From: Manihot esculenta
Taxonomy: Eukaryota; Streptophyta; Magnoliopsida; Malpighiales; Euphorbiaceae
Direction of reading: 5' to 3'
Assembly (NCBI RefSeq): GCF_001659605.2
Contig: NC_035171.2
Span: 4,036,325 to 4,100,324, forward strand
Length of the DNA: 64,000 nucleotides
A model generated the notes under the pieces. That model saw nothing but the letters and a program-made list of their open reading frames with translations, did not search any database and was not told where the DNA came from. Made by a program: the position numbers and the translations under genes. Below, piece by piece: positions 1 to 10,692 of the stretch. The stretch's first letter is position 1. Each line of letters starts with the position of its first letter.

Positions 1-1066
1 CATTGACTTGCTGATGGTCTTCTTGAACGGTAGGGCATTGATCAATTGGATGTCCTACAGAAGCACAGATCCCACATGGCCTAGGTGGCGGAATTGCTTG
101 CATTTGTTGGGCTTGGTTAAGGACAATCTTTTCCATAAGAGAAGTTAGTTTTGAAAATTGAGATTCAACAAATGGTGTACTTACCTCATGGATACCTCTT
201 TGCATTTGCTTCTCTTCTTCATATTGCTTAGATGAAGCTGCAAGGGTGAATATTAGTCCCTTCATCTCACTAGGTGTCTTGTCTGCAATGGATCCTCCAC
301 AGGCTACGTTAATGAGTTTCCTTTCTGAAGGAATTAATCCTCCATAGAAGAATTGTATGAGTGCCCTATCTGACATGTCATGTTGTGGACAACCTGTACA
401 CAATCTTTCAAACCTTTCCCAATAATCATATAAGTCTTCAGTTGGTTTTTGTTTTATGCTAATGATTTCTCTTATTATGCCAATTGATTTAGATGGGGGA
501 AAGTATTTGTCCAAAAAGGTTTGGACCATATCAGTCCATGAAGTTATAGATCTAGGTGGCAAATAAAATAACCAATCCTTAGCAGAATCATCTAATGAAA
601 AAGGGAAAGCTCTTAACTTAACATGATCTTCAGAAACACCATGAGGTGTCATAGATGAACAGACAATGTTGAATTCTTTCAAGTGCTTGTGTGGATTTTC
701 ATTTTGCAAACCTCTAAATTTAGGGAGATGGTGAATCAAACCTGATTTCAGTTCAAAGGGAACTGTCAGAGGCGGATAGGCGATGCAAAGTGGTGCATAG
801 TCACCTACAGGAGTTGTCAATTCTCTCATGGTTCTTTCTCTTTGTTCTTGGGGCCTAATTGCTGGATTTTCTTGGATTATTTGGTCATGGACAACATGTC
901 CATTATTGGCAACAAGTTGTGGATTAGGTTCAGCCATTGGTGCGGCTTGTTGGCAAAATTCTGTTGCTTCAGATGAAGCTTCTGTGGCTTGCTTTCTAAG
1001 TCTTCTGAGAGTGCGTTCAATTTCTGGATCAAATGGCAGTGTGTCCCTGTGTTCAGATTTGGTCAT
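1..1066 (-). CDS. Athila-like gag (element A), partial at window edge
   Basis: This is the Gag nucleocapsid precursor of a Ty3/gypsy retrotransposon, read on the minus strand from an ATG at 1064-1066 and open to the window edge. It encodes about 355 codons with no stop. It is clearly paralogous to the gag at 52076-53428: both share a stretch around YGGLxPSERK (here near 320-350) and a downstream zinc knuckle of the form C-x2-C-x4-H-x4-C (CGICASVGHPIDQC, near 40-85). The start lies about 30 bases downstream of the primer binding site, as expected for this clade. The rest of gag-pol lies left of the window. The frame is undamaged, unlike most other elements here, so A is probably the youngest insertion of the nest. 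Athila clade assignment rests on the gag similarity and the tRNA-Asp primer site; it is inferred, not searched. Confidence 0.85.
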   Translation of the reverse strand, partial: MTKSEHRDTLPFDPEIERTLRRLRKQATEASSEATEFCQQAAPMAEPNPQLVANNGHVVHDQIIQENPAIRPQEQRERTMRELTTPVGDYAPLCIAYPPLTVPFELKSGLIHHLPKFRGLQNENPHKHLKEFNIVCSSMTPHGVSEDHVKLRAFPFSLDDSAKDWLFYLPPRSITSWTDMVQTFLDKYFPPSKSIGIIREIISIKQKPTEDLYDYWERFERLCTGCPQHDMSDRALIQFFYGGLIPSERKLINVACGGSIADKTPSEMKGLIFTLAASSKQYEEEKQMQRGIHEVSTPFVESQFSKLTSLMEKIVLNQAQQMQAIPPPRPCGICASVGHPIDQCPTVQEDHQQVN

Positions 1067-1095
1067 AAAAGAAAATTAAACAAGTAAAATCAATT

Positions 1096-1112
1096 CCCCG
1101 GCAACGGCGCCA
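1096..1112 (-). other. Primer binding site, tRNA-Asp type (element A)
   Basis: The plus strand reads CCCCGGCAACGGCGCCA, the 3' end of plant tRNA-Asp(GTC) including CCA. The minus strand is therefore a 17-base perfect primer binding site. It lies 5 bases from the LTR end, the usual spacing. Athila-group elements are known to use tRNA-Asp. Confidence 0.9.
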
Positions 1113-1117
1113 ATTTT

Positions 1118-2889
1118 TGACTCGCGGTTGTCGAGGCCGGTCAAAAATAACCTTTCTGTTTATCAACAATTTTACAACTGCAGATAGTGGTGAAAGGATC
1201 GAATCCATAGAGAATTGATTTCCTATTTATTTTTCTTAACAAGACTAATAAAATAAACTGAAACAATAATAAATTAAAGATGAGATAAAAGACTGAAAGT
1301 GGGATCAAATGAGATAAACTGGAAACAGAATAAAAATAAATTGCAATAAAGTAAAATGGGGGGTTTGAGATTGATTGTAGTAACTAATGAGAGTAATAAT
1401 AGAAAGCAAATAATTAAAATAAAAGAGTAAATCAATATGAGAAAAAACTAGTTAAAGATATGGATCCACTTTGGTTGTTTGGGTTGATCATTGAAACTTA
1501 GATTATCTTGATTGGTTCAATAGATTAGTTATGGGGGTGGAAGACGCTTCTCACCACCATTTCTCTCCTTATGATTAAATTAATTAGGGAACGTCCTCTA
1601 ATTAATTACTAATTAACAAATTGCCAAGGAACGTCCTTGGGCCATAGGCATCAAAACAATTGTCAATTGCATAAAGAAATAGAGAGACCCAATCCTAGCT
1701 ACCCAAACGTATGGAGATAACGCTAGATCATGCAATTCCTTGGTTTTTACGCCAAGTGTTCTAAGGTCAGAATATTTCCAGCAATTACGGACTAAAAATA
1801 ATCCCAACTAACAATCAATTAACTTTGCAATTAAAATCAAGTGGCCAATTTGATCAAAACAACAAAGTAATCATGTAATTAAAGCATCAATTGCATAAAT
1901 ATTGAACAAAACCAAAAACAATAATTTATGTTCAGATCTCACAACCCATTAAACAACCTTAGTTTCAACCAATCCTCAACTAGAATTAAGAAATCAGCCA
2001 CTCATTGGCTGATTAAAAACAAAATAATAAAAGGAAAATAAAAGAGGAAGAAGGAACCGAAGAGCTTCTGCCTTGCTCCTGCGGAATTGCCGAATTGCCC
2101 AATTCAAGTATGCTGGAAGAGATTGGAATTGTCCTTTAAATAGTGAGAGATGTGCGCCCTAATCTGGAGTTGCTGTCCTCATGCGCATGATTTGGTGAAG
2201 CGCGGTCCATGAGTACAAGGTGGACGTGCGGGCTTGATCCACTGGAGGGAATGGCGAAGTGGGCGTTGAAGCGGGAATGGGCGTGAATGGATGGGGTCCA
2301 CTGTCCATGTGAAGAAGCGTGGTCCACGAGCTTGGCTTGAGTGGGCGGTCCCATGTGAGAAGCTCGGCCCACGTGAAGTGTGCGTTGATGGAGTGCTTTG
2401 GTGGGTGCTTGATTCACCTGTGCGTGATTGTGCGGGAATGGGCCGTTTGCGTGTGTCCAGTGCGCTGAACGAGCTTGGATTTGATGACGCGAGCGACCCA
2501 TGTGCTGGAGTTGAAGCCGAGGCGTGAAGCGCGACCCATGCGAGGAAAGCTTGGCCCGTGAGTGCTGGCATGTGCGGTCCACGGGAGATGAGCGCTGGGC
2601 CCACGCGCATGTGAATTGATCCATTTGGGCGAAATGGGCTGCCCAAGTGCGTGGGTTGCGTGAAGGCGGGTCCATGGGCTGTCCATGTGTCCAAGTTGCT
2701 TGATTTGGATCCAATTTGACGGGCTTGCTTTCTTTGACTCCAAATAAGGCAGTTTTAAGGGCATTTTCTCCAATTTGTCATTTTACACCATTTTCTGCAA
2801 AATAATATTAAAAGTGATAAATTAAACAGAAATCATATAAATATTTATCAATAATATTAATATAAAATGGACTAAATTATGCTCTATCA
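1118..2889 (-). repeat. 5' LTR of Athila-like element A
   Basis: On the minus strand it begins TGATAGAGCATAATTTAG at 2889 and ends ...GCGAGTCA at 1118, directly before the primer site (1772 bp). Both ends are homologous to the solo LTR F (22944-26971) and more distantly to the LTRs at 50457 and 60983. The U5 part keeps two palindromes with a GGAACGTCC core (near 1584-1601 and 1624-1640). A TATA-like box (TATTTAAA, minus strand) lies near 2136-2145. The upper end abuts the 3' LTR of element B, so A inserted into B. The matching end and TSD lie left of the window. Confidence 0.88.
2190..2690. repeat. GC-rich degenerate repeat module inside LTR A
   Basis: About 500 bases of strikingly GC-rich DNA sit inside an otherwise AT-rich LTR. 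They consist of degenerate reiterations of a GGTCCACG / GTCCATGTG / CCCACGTGAAG theme (for example near 2210, 2300, 2320, 2350, 2365, 2575 and 2600). The block leaves several long but spurious open frames on both strands. The homologous LTRs F and H lack it and carry other repeat modules in the same place. Confidence 0.7.
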
Positions 2890-3074
2890 GCGGCCGAACC
2901 TGAGTTTTCCTCCAAAGACTTTTCATGCAAAAACTCTTTTAAAATCGTATTTAAAATCATTAAAACATGAAAACATTTCATGAAAACATGCTTTTACCCT
3001 TCTAGAGGTTTCCGACATCCGAGATTCCACCGGACGGTAGGAATTCCGATACCGGAGTCTAGCCGGGTATTACA
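2890..3074 (-). repeat. 3' LTR fragment of Tekay-like element B
   Basis: These 185 bases begin (minus strand, 3074) with TGTAATACCCGG and match 10508-10692 of B's 5' LTR with a single difference seen by eye (ttccga versus ttctga). The rest of the 3' LTR was displaced beyond the left edge by insertion of element A at 2889/2890. Confidence 0.9.
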
Positions 3075-3090
3075 TTCTCCCCCCCTTAAG
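3075..3090 (-). other. Polypurine tract of element B
   Basis: The minus strand reads CTTAAGGGGGGGAGAA directly before the 3' LTR start TGTAAT. This is the plus-strand priming site. It is preceded, as in elements C and D, by the palindromic ATTCGGGGACGAAT block typical of this family. Confidence 0.88.
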
Positions 3091-3258
3091 AACATTCGTC
3101 CCCGAATGTTCCTCAACTAGTACATACAGAGCATAAAGCATATCATACATACTAAACACATAGCACACATAGATACTAACCTTTTAAAAGATATGGGGAT
3201 ATTGCTGGAGCATGGACTCCCGTGTCTCCCAGGTGCACTCCTCCATATTGTGGTGGTT

Positions 3259-6200
3259 TCAAAGGACTTTCACCATCGGGATTTCCTTGTTCCTCAACTT
3301 TCTGATCTGTGTGTCAAGAATCCGTACTGGCTGCTCTACATAAGTGAGATCCTCTTGGATCTCCACATCAGGCTCACTAAGAACCTTGCCTGGATCTGAC
3401 ACAAACTTTCTCAACATGGAAACATGGAAAACCGGATGGATTCTTTCCATTGAAGCAGGTAAATCCAGCTTGTACGATACACTCCCAATCTTTTGCAAGA
3501 CTTCGAAGGGTCCGATGTACTGTGGAGCTAGCTTACCCTTCTTACCAAACCGAACCACTCCTTTCATTGGAGACACCCTGAGCAATACTAGATCCCCCTC
3601 CTGAAACTCTACCTGTTTCCTGCGGATGTCTGCATAACTCTTCTGCCTGCTAGTAGCAGTTTTGATCCTTTCTCTGATCATGGGCACCACCCTGCTGGTG
3701 ATCTCTACAAGCTCAGGCCCTGCTAAGGACCTCTCTCCAACTTCTTCCCAGCAAACAGGTGACCTGCATTTCCTCCCATACAAAGCTTCGTATGGAGCCA
3801 TCCCTATGCTAGCATGATAGCTGTTATTGTAGGCGAACTCCACCAAAGGTAGATGCTGCCTCCAAGAACCGCCAAAATCTAGCACACACATCCTGAGCAT
3901 GTCCTCTATTGTCTGGATGGTCCTCTCTGACTGGCCATCAGTCTGGGGATGGAAGGCAGTACTGAAATCTAGCCTGGTACCCATAGCACTCTGCAGACTC
4001 CGCCAGAACCTGGAGGTGAACTGGGGCCCTCTATCTGACACTATCGAAACAGGCACCCCATGCAGCCTTACTATCTCATCCACGTACACCTGCGCCAATT
4101 TATCCACAGAGTAGTTGCTCCTAACAGGAATGAAGTGAGCAGATTTAGTGAGTCTGTCCACTATCACCCATATGGAGTCTAATCTGTTGGATGTTGCCGG
4201 TAACCCCACTACAAAATCCATGGCGATATTCTCCCATTTCCACTCTGGAATCGGTAGTGGGTTAAGCATTCCAGCCGGCTTCTGATGTTCCAGCTTCACC
4301 CTCTGACATACTTCGCAGGCTGACACAAACTGTGCCACTTCTCTCTTCATAGCTGGCCACCAATACACCCTCTTCAGGTCTTGATACATCTTGGTGGCTC
4401 CAGGGTGAATGCTGTATCTTGCATTATGAGCCTCTCTCATAATGTCTCCTTTTAACCCGATGTCATCTGGTACACATAGTCTGTTCCCATAACGGAGGAT
4501 CCCCTTATCATCAAATCTGAACTCACTATCTTTGCCTGACTGAACAGTCCTGGCAATCTTTACTAACTCTGGGTCCTCATGCTGTTTCTGAGCCACCTGC
4601 TCCAGAAACACTGGGGTCACTTTCATCTGGGCTATCAAAGCACCTGTACCAGACAACTCCATCTGTAGACCTTCATCAATGAGCTTATAAAACTCCTTCA
4701 CCACTGGTCTCCTCTCTGCTATGATGTGGGATAGGCTGCCAAGTGATTTCCGGCTTAAGGCGTCAGCCACTACATTAGCCTTACCCGGATGGTACTGTAT
4801 CTTGCAATCATAGTCACTGAGCAGCTCTACCCATCTCCTCTGCCTCAAATTCAGCTCTCTCTGGCTCAAGATGTGTTGCAGACTCTTATGATCTGTGAAG
4901 ATCTCACATTTACCCCATAGAGGTAATGCCTCCACATCTTGAGTGCAAAGATTACTGCTGCCATCTCAAGGTCGTGTGTGGGGTAATTCAACTCATGCCT
5001 CTTCAGCTGTCTAGAAGCATAAGCTATCACCCTTCCATTCTGCATTAGCACACAACCCACACCTACTCTGGATGCATCACAGAACACTGTGAAATCCTCA
5101 TTGCTGTTTGGCAGAGCTAACACCGGTGCTGAAGTCAACCTCTTCTTAAGCTCTTCAAAACTCTCTTGGCACTGATCGGTCCATATGAACTTCTGATTCT
5201 TTCTGGTTAATCTGGTCAAAGGAGCTGCAATCTTCGAGAAGTCCTGAACGAACCTCCTGTAGTAACCAGCCAAACCCAAGAAACTTCTGATCTCTGTCAC
5301 TGTAGTGGGTCTAGGCCAGTTGGTCACAGCTTCAACTTTCTTGGGGTCCACCTCTACTCCATTCTCTGACACAATATGCCCCAAGAATGAGATGCTCCTT
5401 AACCAGAACTCACACTTGGAGAACTTGGCATACAAGCCATGTTCCCTCAAGGTCTGCAGAACTATCCTCAGATGATGGGCATGCTCCTCTGCATTCCGAG
5501 AGTACACTAGGATATCATCTATAAAGACAATAACGAAGTGATCCAGGTACTGTCTAAACACTCTGTTCATGAGATCCATGAATGCTGCAGGGGCGTTGGT
5601 TAACCCGAACGGCATCACAAGGAACTCAAAATGCCCATATCTGGTCCTAAAGGCTGTCTTCGGCACATCTTCTTCTCTTATCCTCAGCTGATGGTACCCA
5701 GATCTCAGATCTATTTTGGAGAAACAACCCGCTCCTGCTAGCTGGTCGAATAGATCGTCGATCCTTGGCAACGGGTACTTATTCTTGATGGTGACTTTGT
5801 TCAACTGCCTGTAGTCGATACAAAGCCTGAGGGATCCATCCTTTTTCTTCACAAAGAGTACTGGAGCACCCCAAGGTGAGGTACTCGGTCGGATGAAACC
5901 CTTATCCACCAGTTCTTGCAACTGTTCCTTAAGCTCCTTCAACTCTGCTGGTGCCATCCTGTAGGGAGGGATAGAGATAGGCCTAGTTCCAGGCATCAGC
6001 TCTATTTCAAACTCTATCTCCCTTGCAGGTGGTAGTCCTGGAAGCTCGTCTGGGAAAACATCTAAGAATTCTCTGACTACTGGCACTGAGGCGGGCTCTC
6101 TAACCTGACTGTCTAGCTCTCTCACATGAGCTAAGTACCCCTGACATCCCTTCCTAAGCAACCTACGAGCCTGAAGAGCTGATATCAGACCTCTAGGTGT

Positions 6201-8171
6201 ACCCCTTTTGTCTCCTCTGAAGACGACCTCTGACCCATCCTGACATCTGAACTTAACTACCTTGTCTCTGCAGTCCAAGGTAGCACCATGGGTAGATAGC
6301 CAATCCATCCCTAGAATGACGTCAAAGTCTGTCAAATCTAGAACCACAAGGTCGGCGGATAAGCATCTTCCCTCTATAAAAACTGGACTACACTGGCAGA
6401 CTGACTCTGCAACTGTCGGGTCACACTTGGGTCCACTGACCCATAGGGGACACTCTAACCCAGAGACCATCAACCCTAACCTCTGTACGGCTCTCGGTGC
6501 AATAAAAGAATGAGATGCACCCGGGTCCATTAATGCATACACATCAGAACACCCAATGATGAGATTACCTGACACCACGGTGTTGGATGTGTTAGCCTCC
6601 TGTTGTGTCATGGTGTAGATCCTTGCTGGAGCTGACGGACCCTCACCTCTGAACCCTGCTGAGGAAGAGGCTGACCCTCTCCCTCTGCCTCTGCCACTGG
6701 CCTGTGTCATGGCTGGAGCTGTTGGCTGTGCCACACTGCCTGAAGCTGTCTGCTGAGGCTGTGCTGTAGGAGCTGCTCTAGGACACTCCCGTGACATATG
6801 TCCCTGTTGCCCACATCTGTAGCAGGCTGTGGTCCCAAACCGGCATACTCCCCAGTGTGGCTTACCACACCTAGCACACACCGCATTATCTGCACCTGAG
6901 CTCGAGCCACTGCCTAATCCCAGACCTGACTTAATCTTGCTCCAAAACTTATTCTTCTTTGACTTCTTGGGGCCTCTGTCCCACTTTTTACTGCCTGAAG
7001 CAGCTGCACTCAAAGATGAAGAGCCTGGAGTCTTAGAACCAGAAGGCTGTGCCACTGACTGTTTTACTCTCCCTTCGATGATAGCACTTGCCTCCATCCT
7101 CCTGGCCATATCCACTATGGCGTGGAAACTTTCTCTATCTGCCGACTGTATCAAGGAGGAATACCTGGAATTGAGCTTCATGATGTACCTCCTTGACTTC
7201 TTCTGGTCTGTATCAAGGTTCTGCCCAGCAAATGGCAGCAACTCCAAAAACCTGTCAGTGTACTCATCTACACTCATCTCTTCTGTTTGCCTCAACTGCT
7301 CGAATTCTATCATCTTCTGTTCCCTTGAGCTATCAGGGAAAGCCCATCCAGCAAATTCATTAGCGAACTCCTCCCATGAAAGACTGTCCACCCTTGGTTT
7401 CACATAGGCCTTGAACCACTCACGGGCCTTCTTGCATTTTAGGGTGAACCCAGCCATCTGAATGGCTCTACTGTGATCCGCCCCTATCTCATCCGTTATG
7501 GTCTTGACCCTCTCCAGGTACACAAACGGGTCATCACCTGTTTCATATTGGGGGGCACCCAACTTCATGTAGTCGGTCATTCTCACCTTGCTCCCTCCAG
7601 ATGAGCTAGGTTGAGGTACTTGGGTTTCTAGTTCTGCTGGGGGTGGAGGAGGTGCAACATTTCCTGGGGTTGGGTTTGCTGGATTGGCATAGTAAGGCGG
7701 GGGTGGATACATTGGGTACTGGGAGTATGGTGGGTATGGCATCTGTGTGGGATAAGGGGTGAAGCTAGGGTAATCCGATGTACCTCCCATCGAATACCCG
7801 GGATTTTGTGAGAAGTGTGGGTAGTGGGGTGGCTGAACAAAACCTGAGGCCTGAGTGCCTCCTTGGGACTCTCCCATGCCCTCTTCTGACATGCTAACTC
7901 CCAAACTGCCATCCCTCCTCTGCTCTACATCCATCTCATCCCCCATGTCCTCTGACATTCCACCTTGAACAGTCCCCCTTACTGATCTGCTTCTACCCAG
8001 ATCCAAAGACCTTCTAGGGTCTCTTGTTACTCTTTCCCTGCTTGACCTGCTAGACATTGCCCTAGGCAATGCTGGAGGACGGGCGCTCATGCCCTCATCC
8101 TCAGGTGGTACTCCAGTCAATCGTGCAGATCGACGAGTTCCTCTCATCCTGTTTTCTGAAAAACAGCACAT
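3259..8171 (-). CDS. Gag-Pol polyprotein of Tekay/Del-like chromovirus B (one frameshift, truncated chromodomain)
   Basis: This is a nearly intact Ty3/gypsy polyprotein on the minus strand. The likely start is the ATG at 8147 ([10 protein letters not shown]); the ATG at 8171 is in frame upstream. Order: Gag core, zinc knuckle [14 protein letters not shown] (near 6785-6830), protease DPGAS (near 6510-6530), reverse transcriptase with FIDDILVYS (near 5510-5530), RNase H, integrase (HHCC then D,D,E in the [15 protein letters not shown] and QSERT regions) and a C-terminal chromodomain-like tail. One A is missing from an A-run near 4913-4917 compared with element D, which shifts the frame between RNase H and integrase. 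The frame ends at a TGA (3259-3261) where element D has TGG, cutting about 27 residues from the chromodomain tail. Clade assignment is from motif recognition. Few other lesions and near-identical LTRs indicate a recent insertion. Confidence 0.92.
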
Positions 8172-8405
8172 AACAAAGCAAACATTAGCATCCTATGGTT
8201 CATGTGGGCACACATGAACCCTCATCACATACATAGCATACATAACATAGCATTTATGCACATGCATTCTATCATGGCATATCACATCATCATAGCAAGA
8301 CAGGACTCTACATCCTATCCTAGTGGACATGACTTTTCCTATTGTGCTTGACCTTCTATAACATCTATGAGCCCGACACTCTAGGTCCGACCATGTGAAC
8401 CTAGG

Positions 8406-8417
8406 GCTCTGATACCA
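8406..8417 (-). other. Primer binding site, initiator Met tRNA type (element B)
   Basis: The minus strand reads TGGTATCAGAGC, complementary to the 3' end of plant initiator tRNA-Met. It sits three bases inside the 5' LTR end at 8421. The 230-270 bases from here to the gag ATG form the leader. Confidence 0.92.
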
Positions 8418-8420
8418 CTC

Positions 8421-10692
8421 TGTAACGCCCCGGAAATCCGGTCCGCTACCGGCGCTAGGATCCAGATCGGCGTAAGGCCGCCGGGACCCGTAGCAAGCCT
8501 GACATAAAACCTGTAAACCTGTATAATCCCATACATGATCAACAACATGCATAAAAATTAAAACTTTTCTTCATACATACCCTCATCAACTAACTCAACC
8601 TGTGCATACTCTGAACATATACATAACATAGTCCCTCTGTGGGATCTCATCAAGCCTTAAAGGCAAAACAACCTGTGTTGAGTTAGTTTACATAAACATC
8701 ATAACATAAGATCATGTATATACAAAAGGGATTAACAATATATTATGGTCAAGCACAACTCTATCCTCAATAACCTCATTACATAACATCCTGAATATTT
8801 TTACATTTCATCATAATACAATTGTCATGTCCACAAACTAACTATTACATACATATGACTTTTTCTCTTCTCGCCTTCTCTATCTATCCCGTACCTGCAA
8901 ACCTGGGGTTAGGGGAGAGGGGTGAGCTAGATGCCCAGTGAGCAGAATAGTGAAAAACATTATATTTTATTTCATGCTTACATGAAATGCAACACATCAC
9001 AAACATATCACATCAAAGGTAAACCTGTCACCAACTAGTCCCATCGTCATACCTGATGCCAGCGGCGTAGTCAGAGGCTCACTGGTCTTCCATTAAACAT
9101 AGCATTACTTACACTGCCCCAAGGCCTTATCAGGCACTTGGTCTTGGTGTTCCATAGTGCCAAGGGCGTAGTCAAAGGCTCCCTGGTCTTCCATTTTCTA
9201 GTGCCAAGGGCGTAGTCAAAGGCTCCCTGGACTTCCATATCAAGGACTAGTGGATCATCCAGCATTTACCCACATCAACAACATAATATGCAATGCAACA
9301 TATTCGTGAATTCTAATGCAACATCCTAAAAAAATATCTCATGGCAATCGTGATGCATGAACATGCTCAAAATTAATATTTCATTAATTTAAAATCTTAA
9401 GAGTTTATTCTACTCACCTCTGGCTAGCTCTGACAATACTCTGTAGCAGCTGACTCACTGCTGGGGTCCTCGGTTCCTCGGGTCCAAACCTACACAGGTG
9501 GACTCCATTGAGGGACCAAACATACATAAACATAGCTCTACTATACTCCCCAAAAACCCCCTAAAACATCATGAAATAATCATAGAAAAATATGCATGAA
9601 ATGGCTGAACAGGGCACTTTCGGCGGCAGGTTCGGCGGCCGAAAGTCCCTCCAGAGCCGAAAGTCAGGCAGGTTCGGCGGCACTTTCGGCGGCCGAAAGT
9701 CCCAGACAGAGACGAAAGTCTCTTTTCGGGGGCACCTTCGGCAGCCGAATGCTGCCTCCACAAGAGGGGTTCGGCGGTCGAATCTCCCTTCGGCTGCCGA
9801 ACCTGGTCTCTGCCAAACGGGCAGAAACTTGGCTCACATGAGCCTCTTGCCTCCCAAAACCACAAATCATGCATAGACTTGTTCTAAAACATGCATACAT
9901 CACACACATAACGCCTAGGGGTCTCAAACTAGCATATACCCCAACTACAACACTTCAAACAACACATTTCCAACATACATTGCTCAAAAATCACATAAAA
10001 CCTAACATAGCTCAACTAACTTAAACATGCATTTCTACCCCAAAAATCAACTTAAAACTTACTTAAAATATGCATTGAGCTTAAGATCGGCTCTTACCTC
10101 TTGAAGATCGAGAGAGAGACGATCAAAACTCGGAGATCCAAGCAAATGAGCTCCTGAGTTCCCAAAGCTCCAAAAGTTGTCTTAAATACTCAAAACTTGC
10201 AATGCAAGCTCAAGACTTAAGAAAAATGGTGGGGATTTGGAGGAAGAACAAAAGATTTGGGAGAGGGAGGTTGGAAGCTAGCTGTGGCCGAAAATGGGAG
10301 AAAACTCACCCATTTCGGCTAAGTCCCCTCTATATAGGTGGCTGGCCAGGCCACGTTCGGGGGCCGAATGTGCCTCCGAATCCATGCAATGTTCGGCGGC
10401 CGAACTTGACTTTCGGCGGCCGAACCTGGACTTCCCTCACTCATGCTTTCGGGGGCCTAACGTGCCTCCAAAACGCATGCATGTTCGGCGGCCGAACTTG
10501 ACTTTCGGCGGCCGAACCTGAGTTTTCCTCCAAAGACTTTTCATGCAAAAACTCTTTTAAAATCGTATTTAAAATCATTAAAACATGAAAACATTTCATG
10601 AAAACATGCTTTTACCCTTCTAGAGGTTTCTGACATCCGAGATTCCACCGGACGGTAGGAATTCCGATACCGGAGTCTAGCCGGGTATTACA
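8421..10692 (-). repeat. 5' LTR of Tekay-like element B
   Basis: Read on the minus strand it starts TGTAATACCCGGC at 10692 and ends GGGGCGTTACA at 8421 (2272 bp). It has a TATA box (CTATATAGAGG on the minus strand, near 10330), two clusters of TTCGGCGGCCGAA-type palindromes (near 9610-9800 and 10370-10520), and about 50-bp subrepeats with a CTACGCC core (near 9065-9240). It is almost identical to the solo LTR at 23678-25952. The element lies in the gag of element C, which resumes at 10693. Confidence 0.92.

Noticed and set aside
828..1079. 83-codon plus-strand frame
   Set aside because: Antisense shadow of the Athila gag of element A.
2136..2773. Minus-strand frames of 119-192 codons, rich in His/Ser/Pro
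   Set aside because: They lie inside the GC-rich repeat module of LTR A. Overlapping frames on both strands and no domain.
9561..10521. Several overlapping frames in LTR B with RRPNLPPK / GRFGGRKS strings (also in C, D and G)
   Set aside because: They arise from the TTCGGCGGCCGAA palindromes, which stay open in many frames and on both strands. They lie inside LTRs and have no start context.
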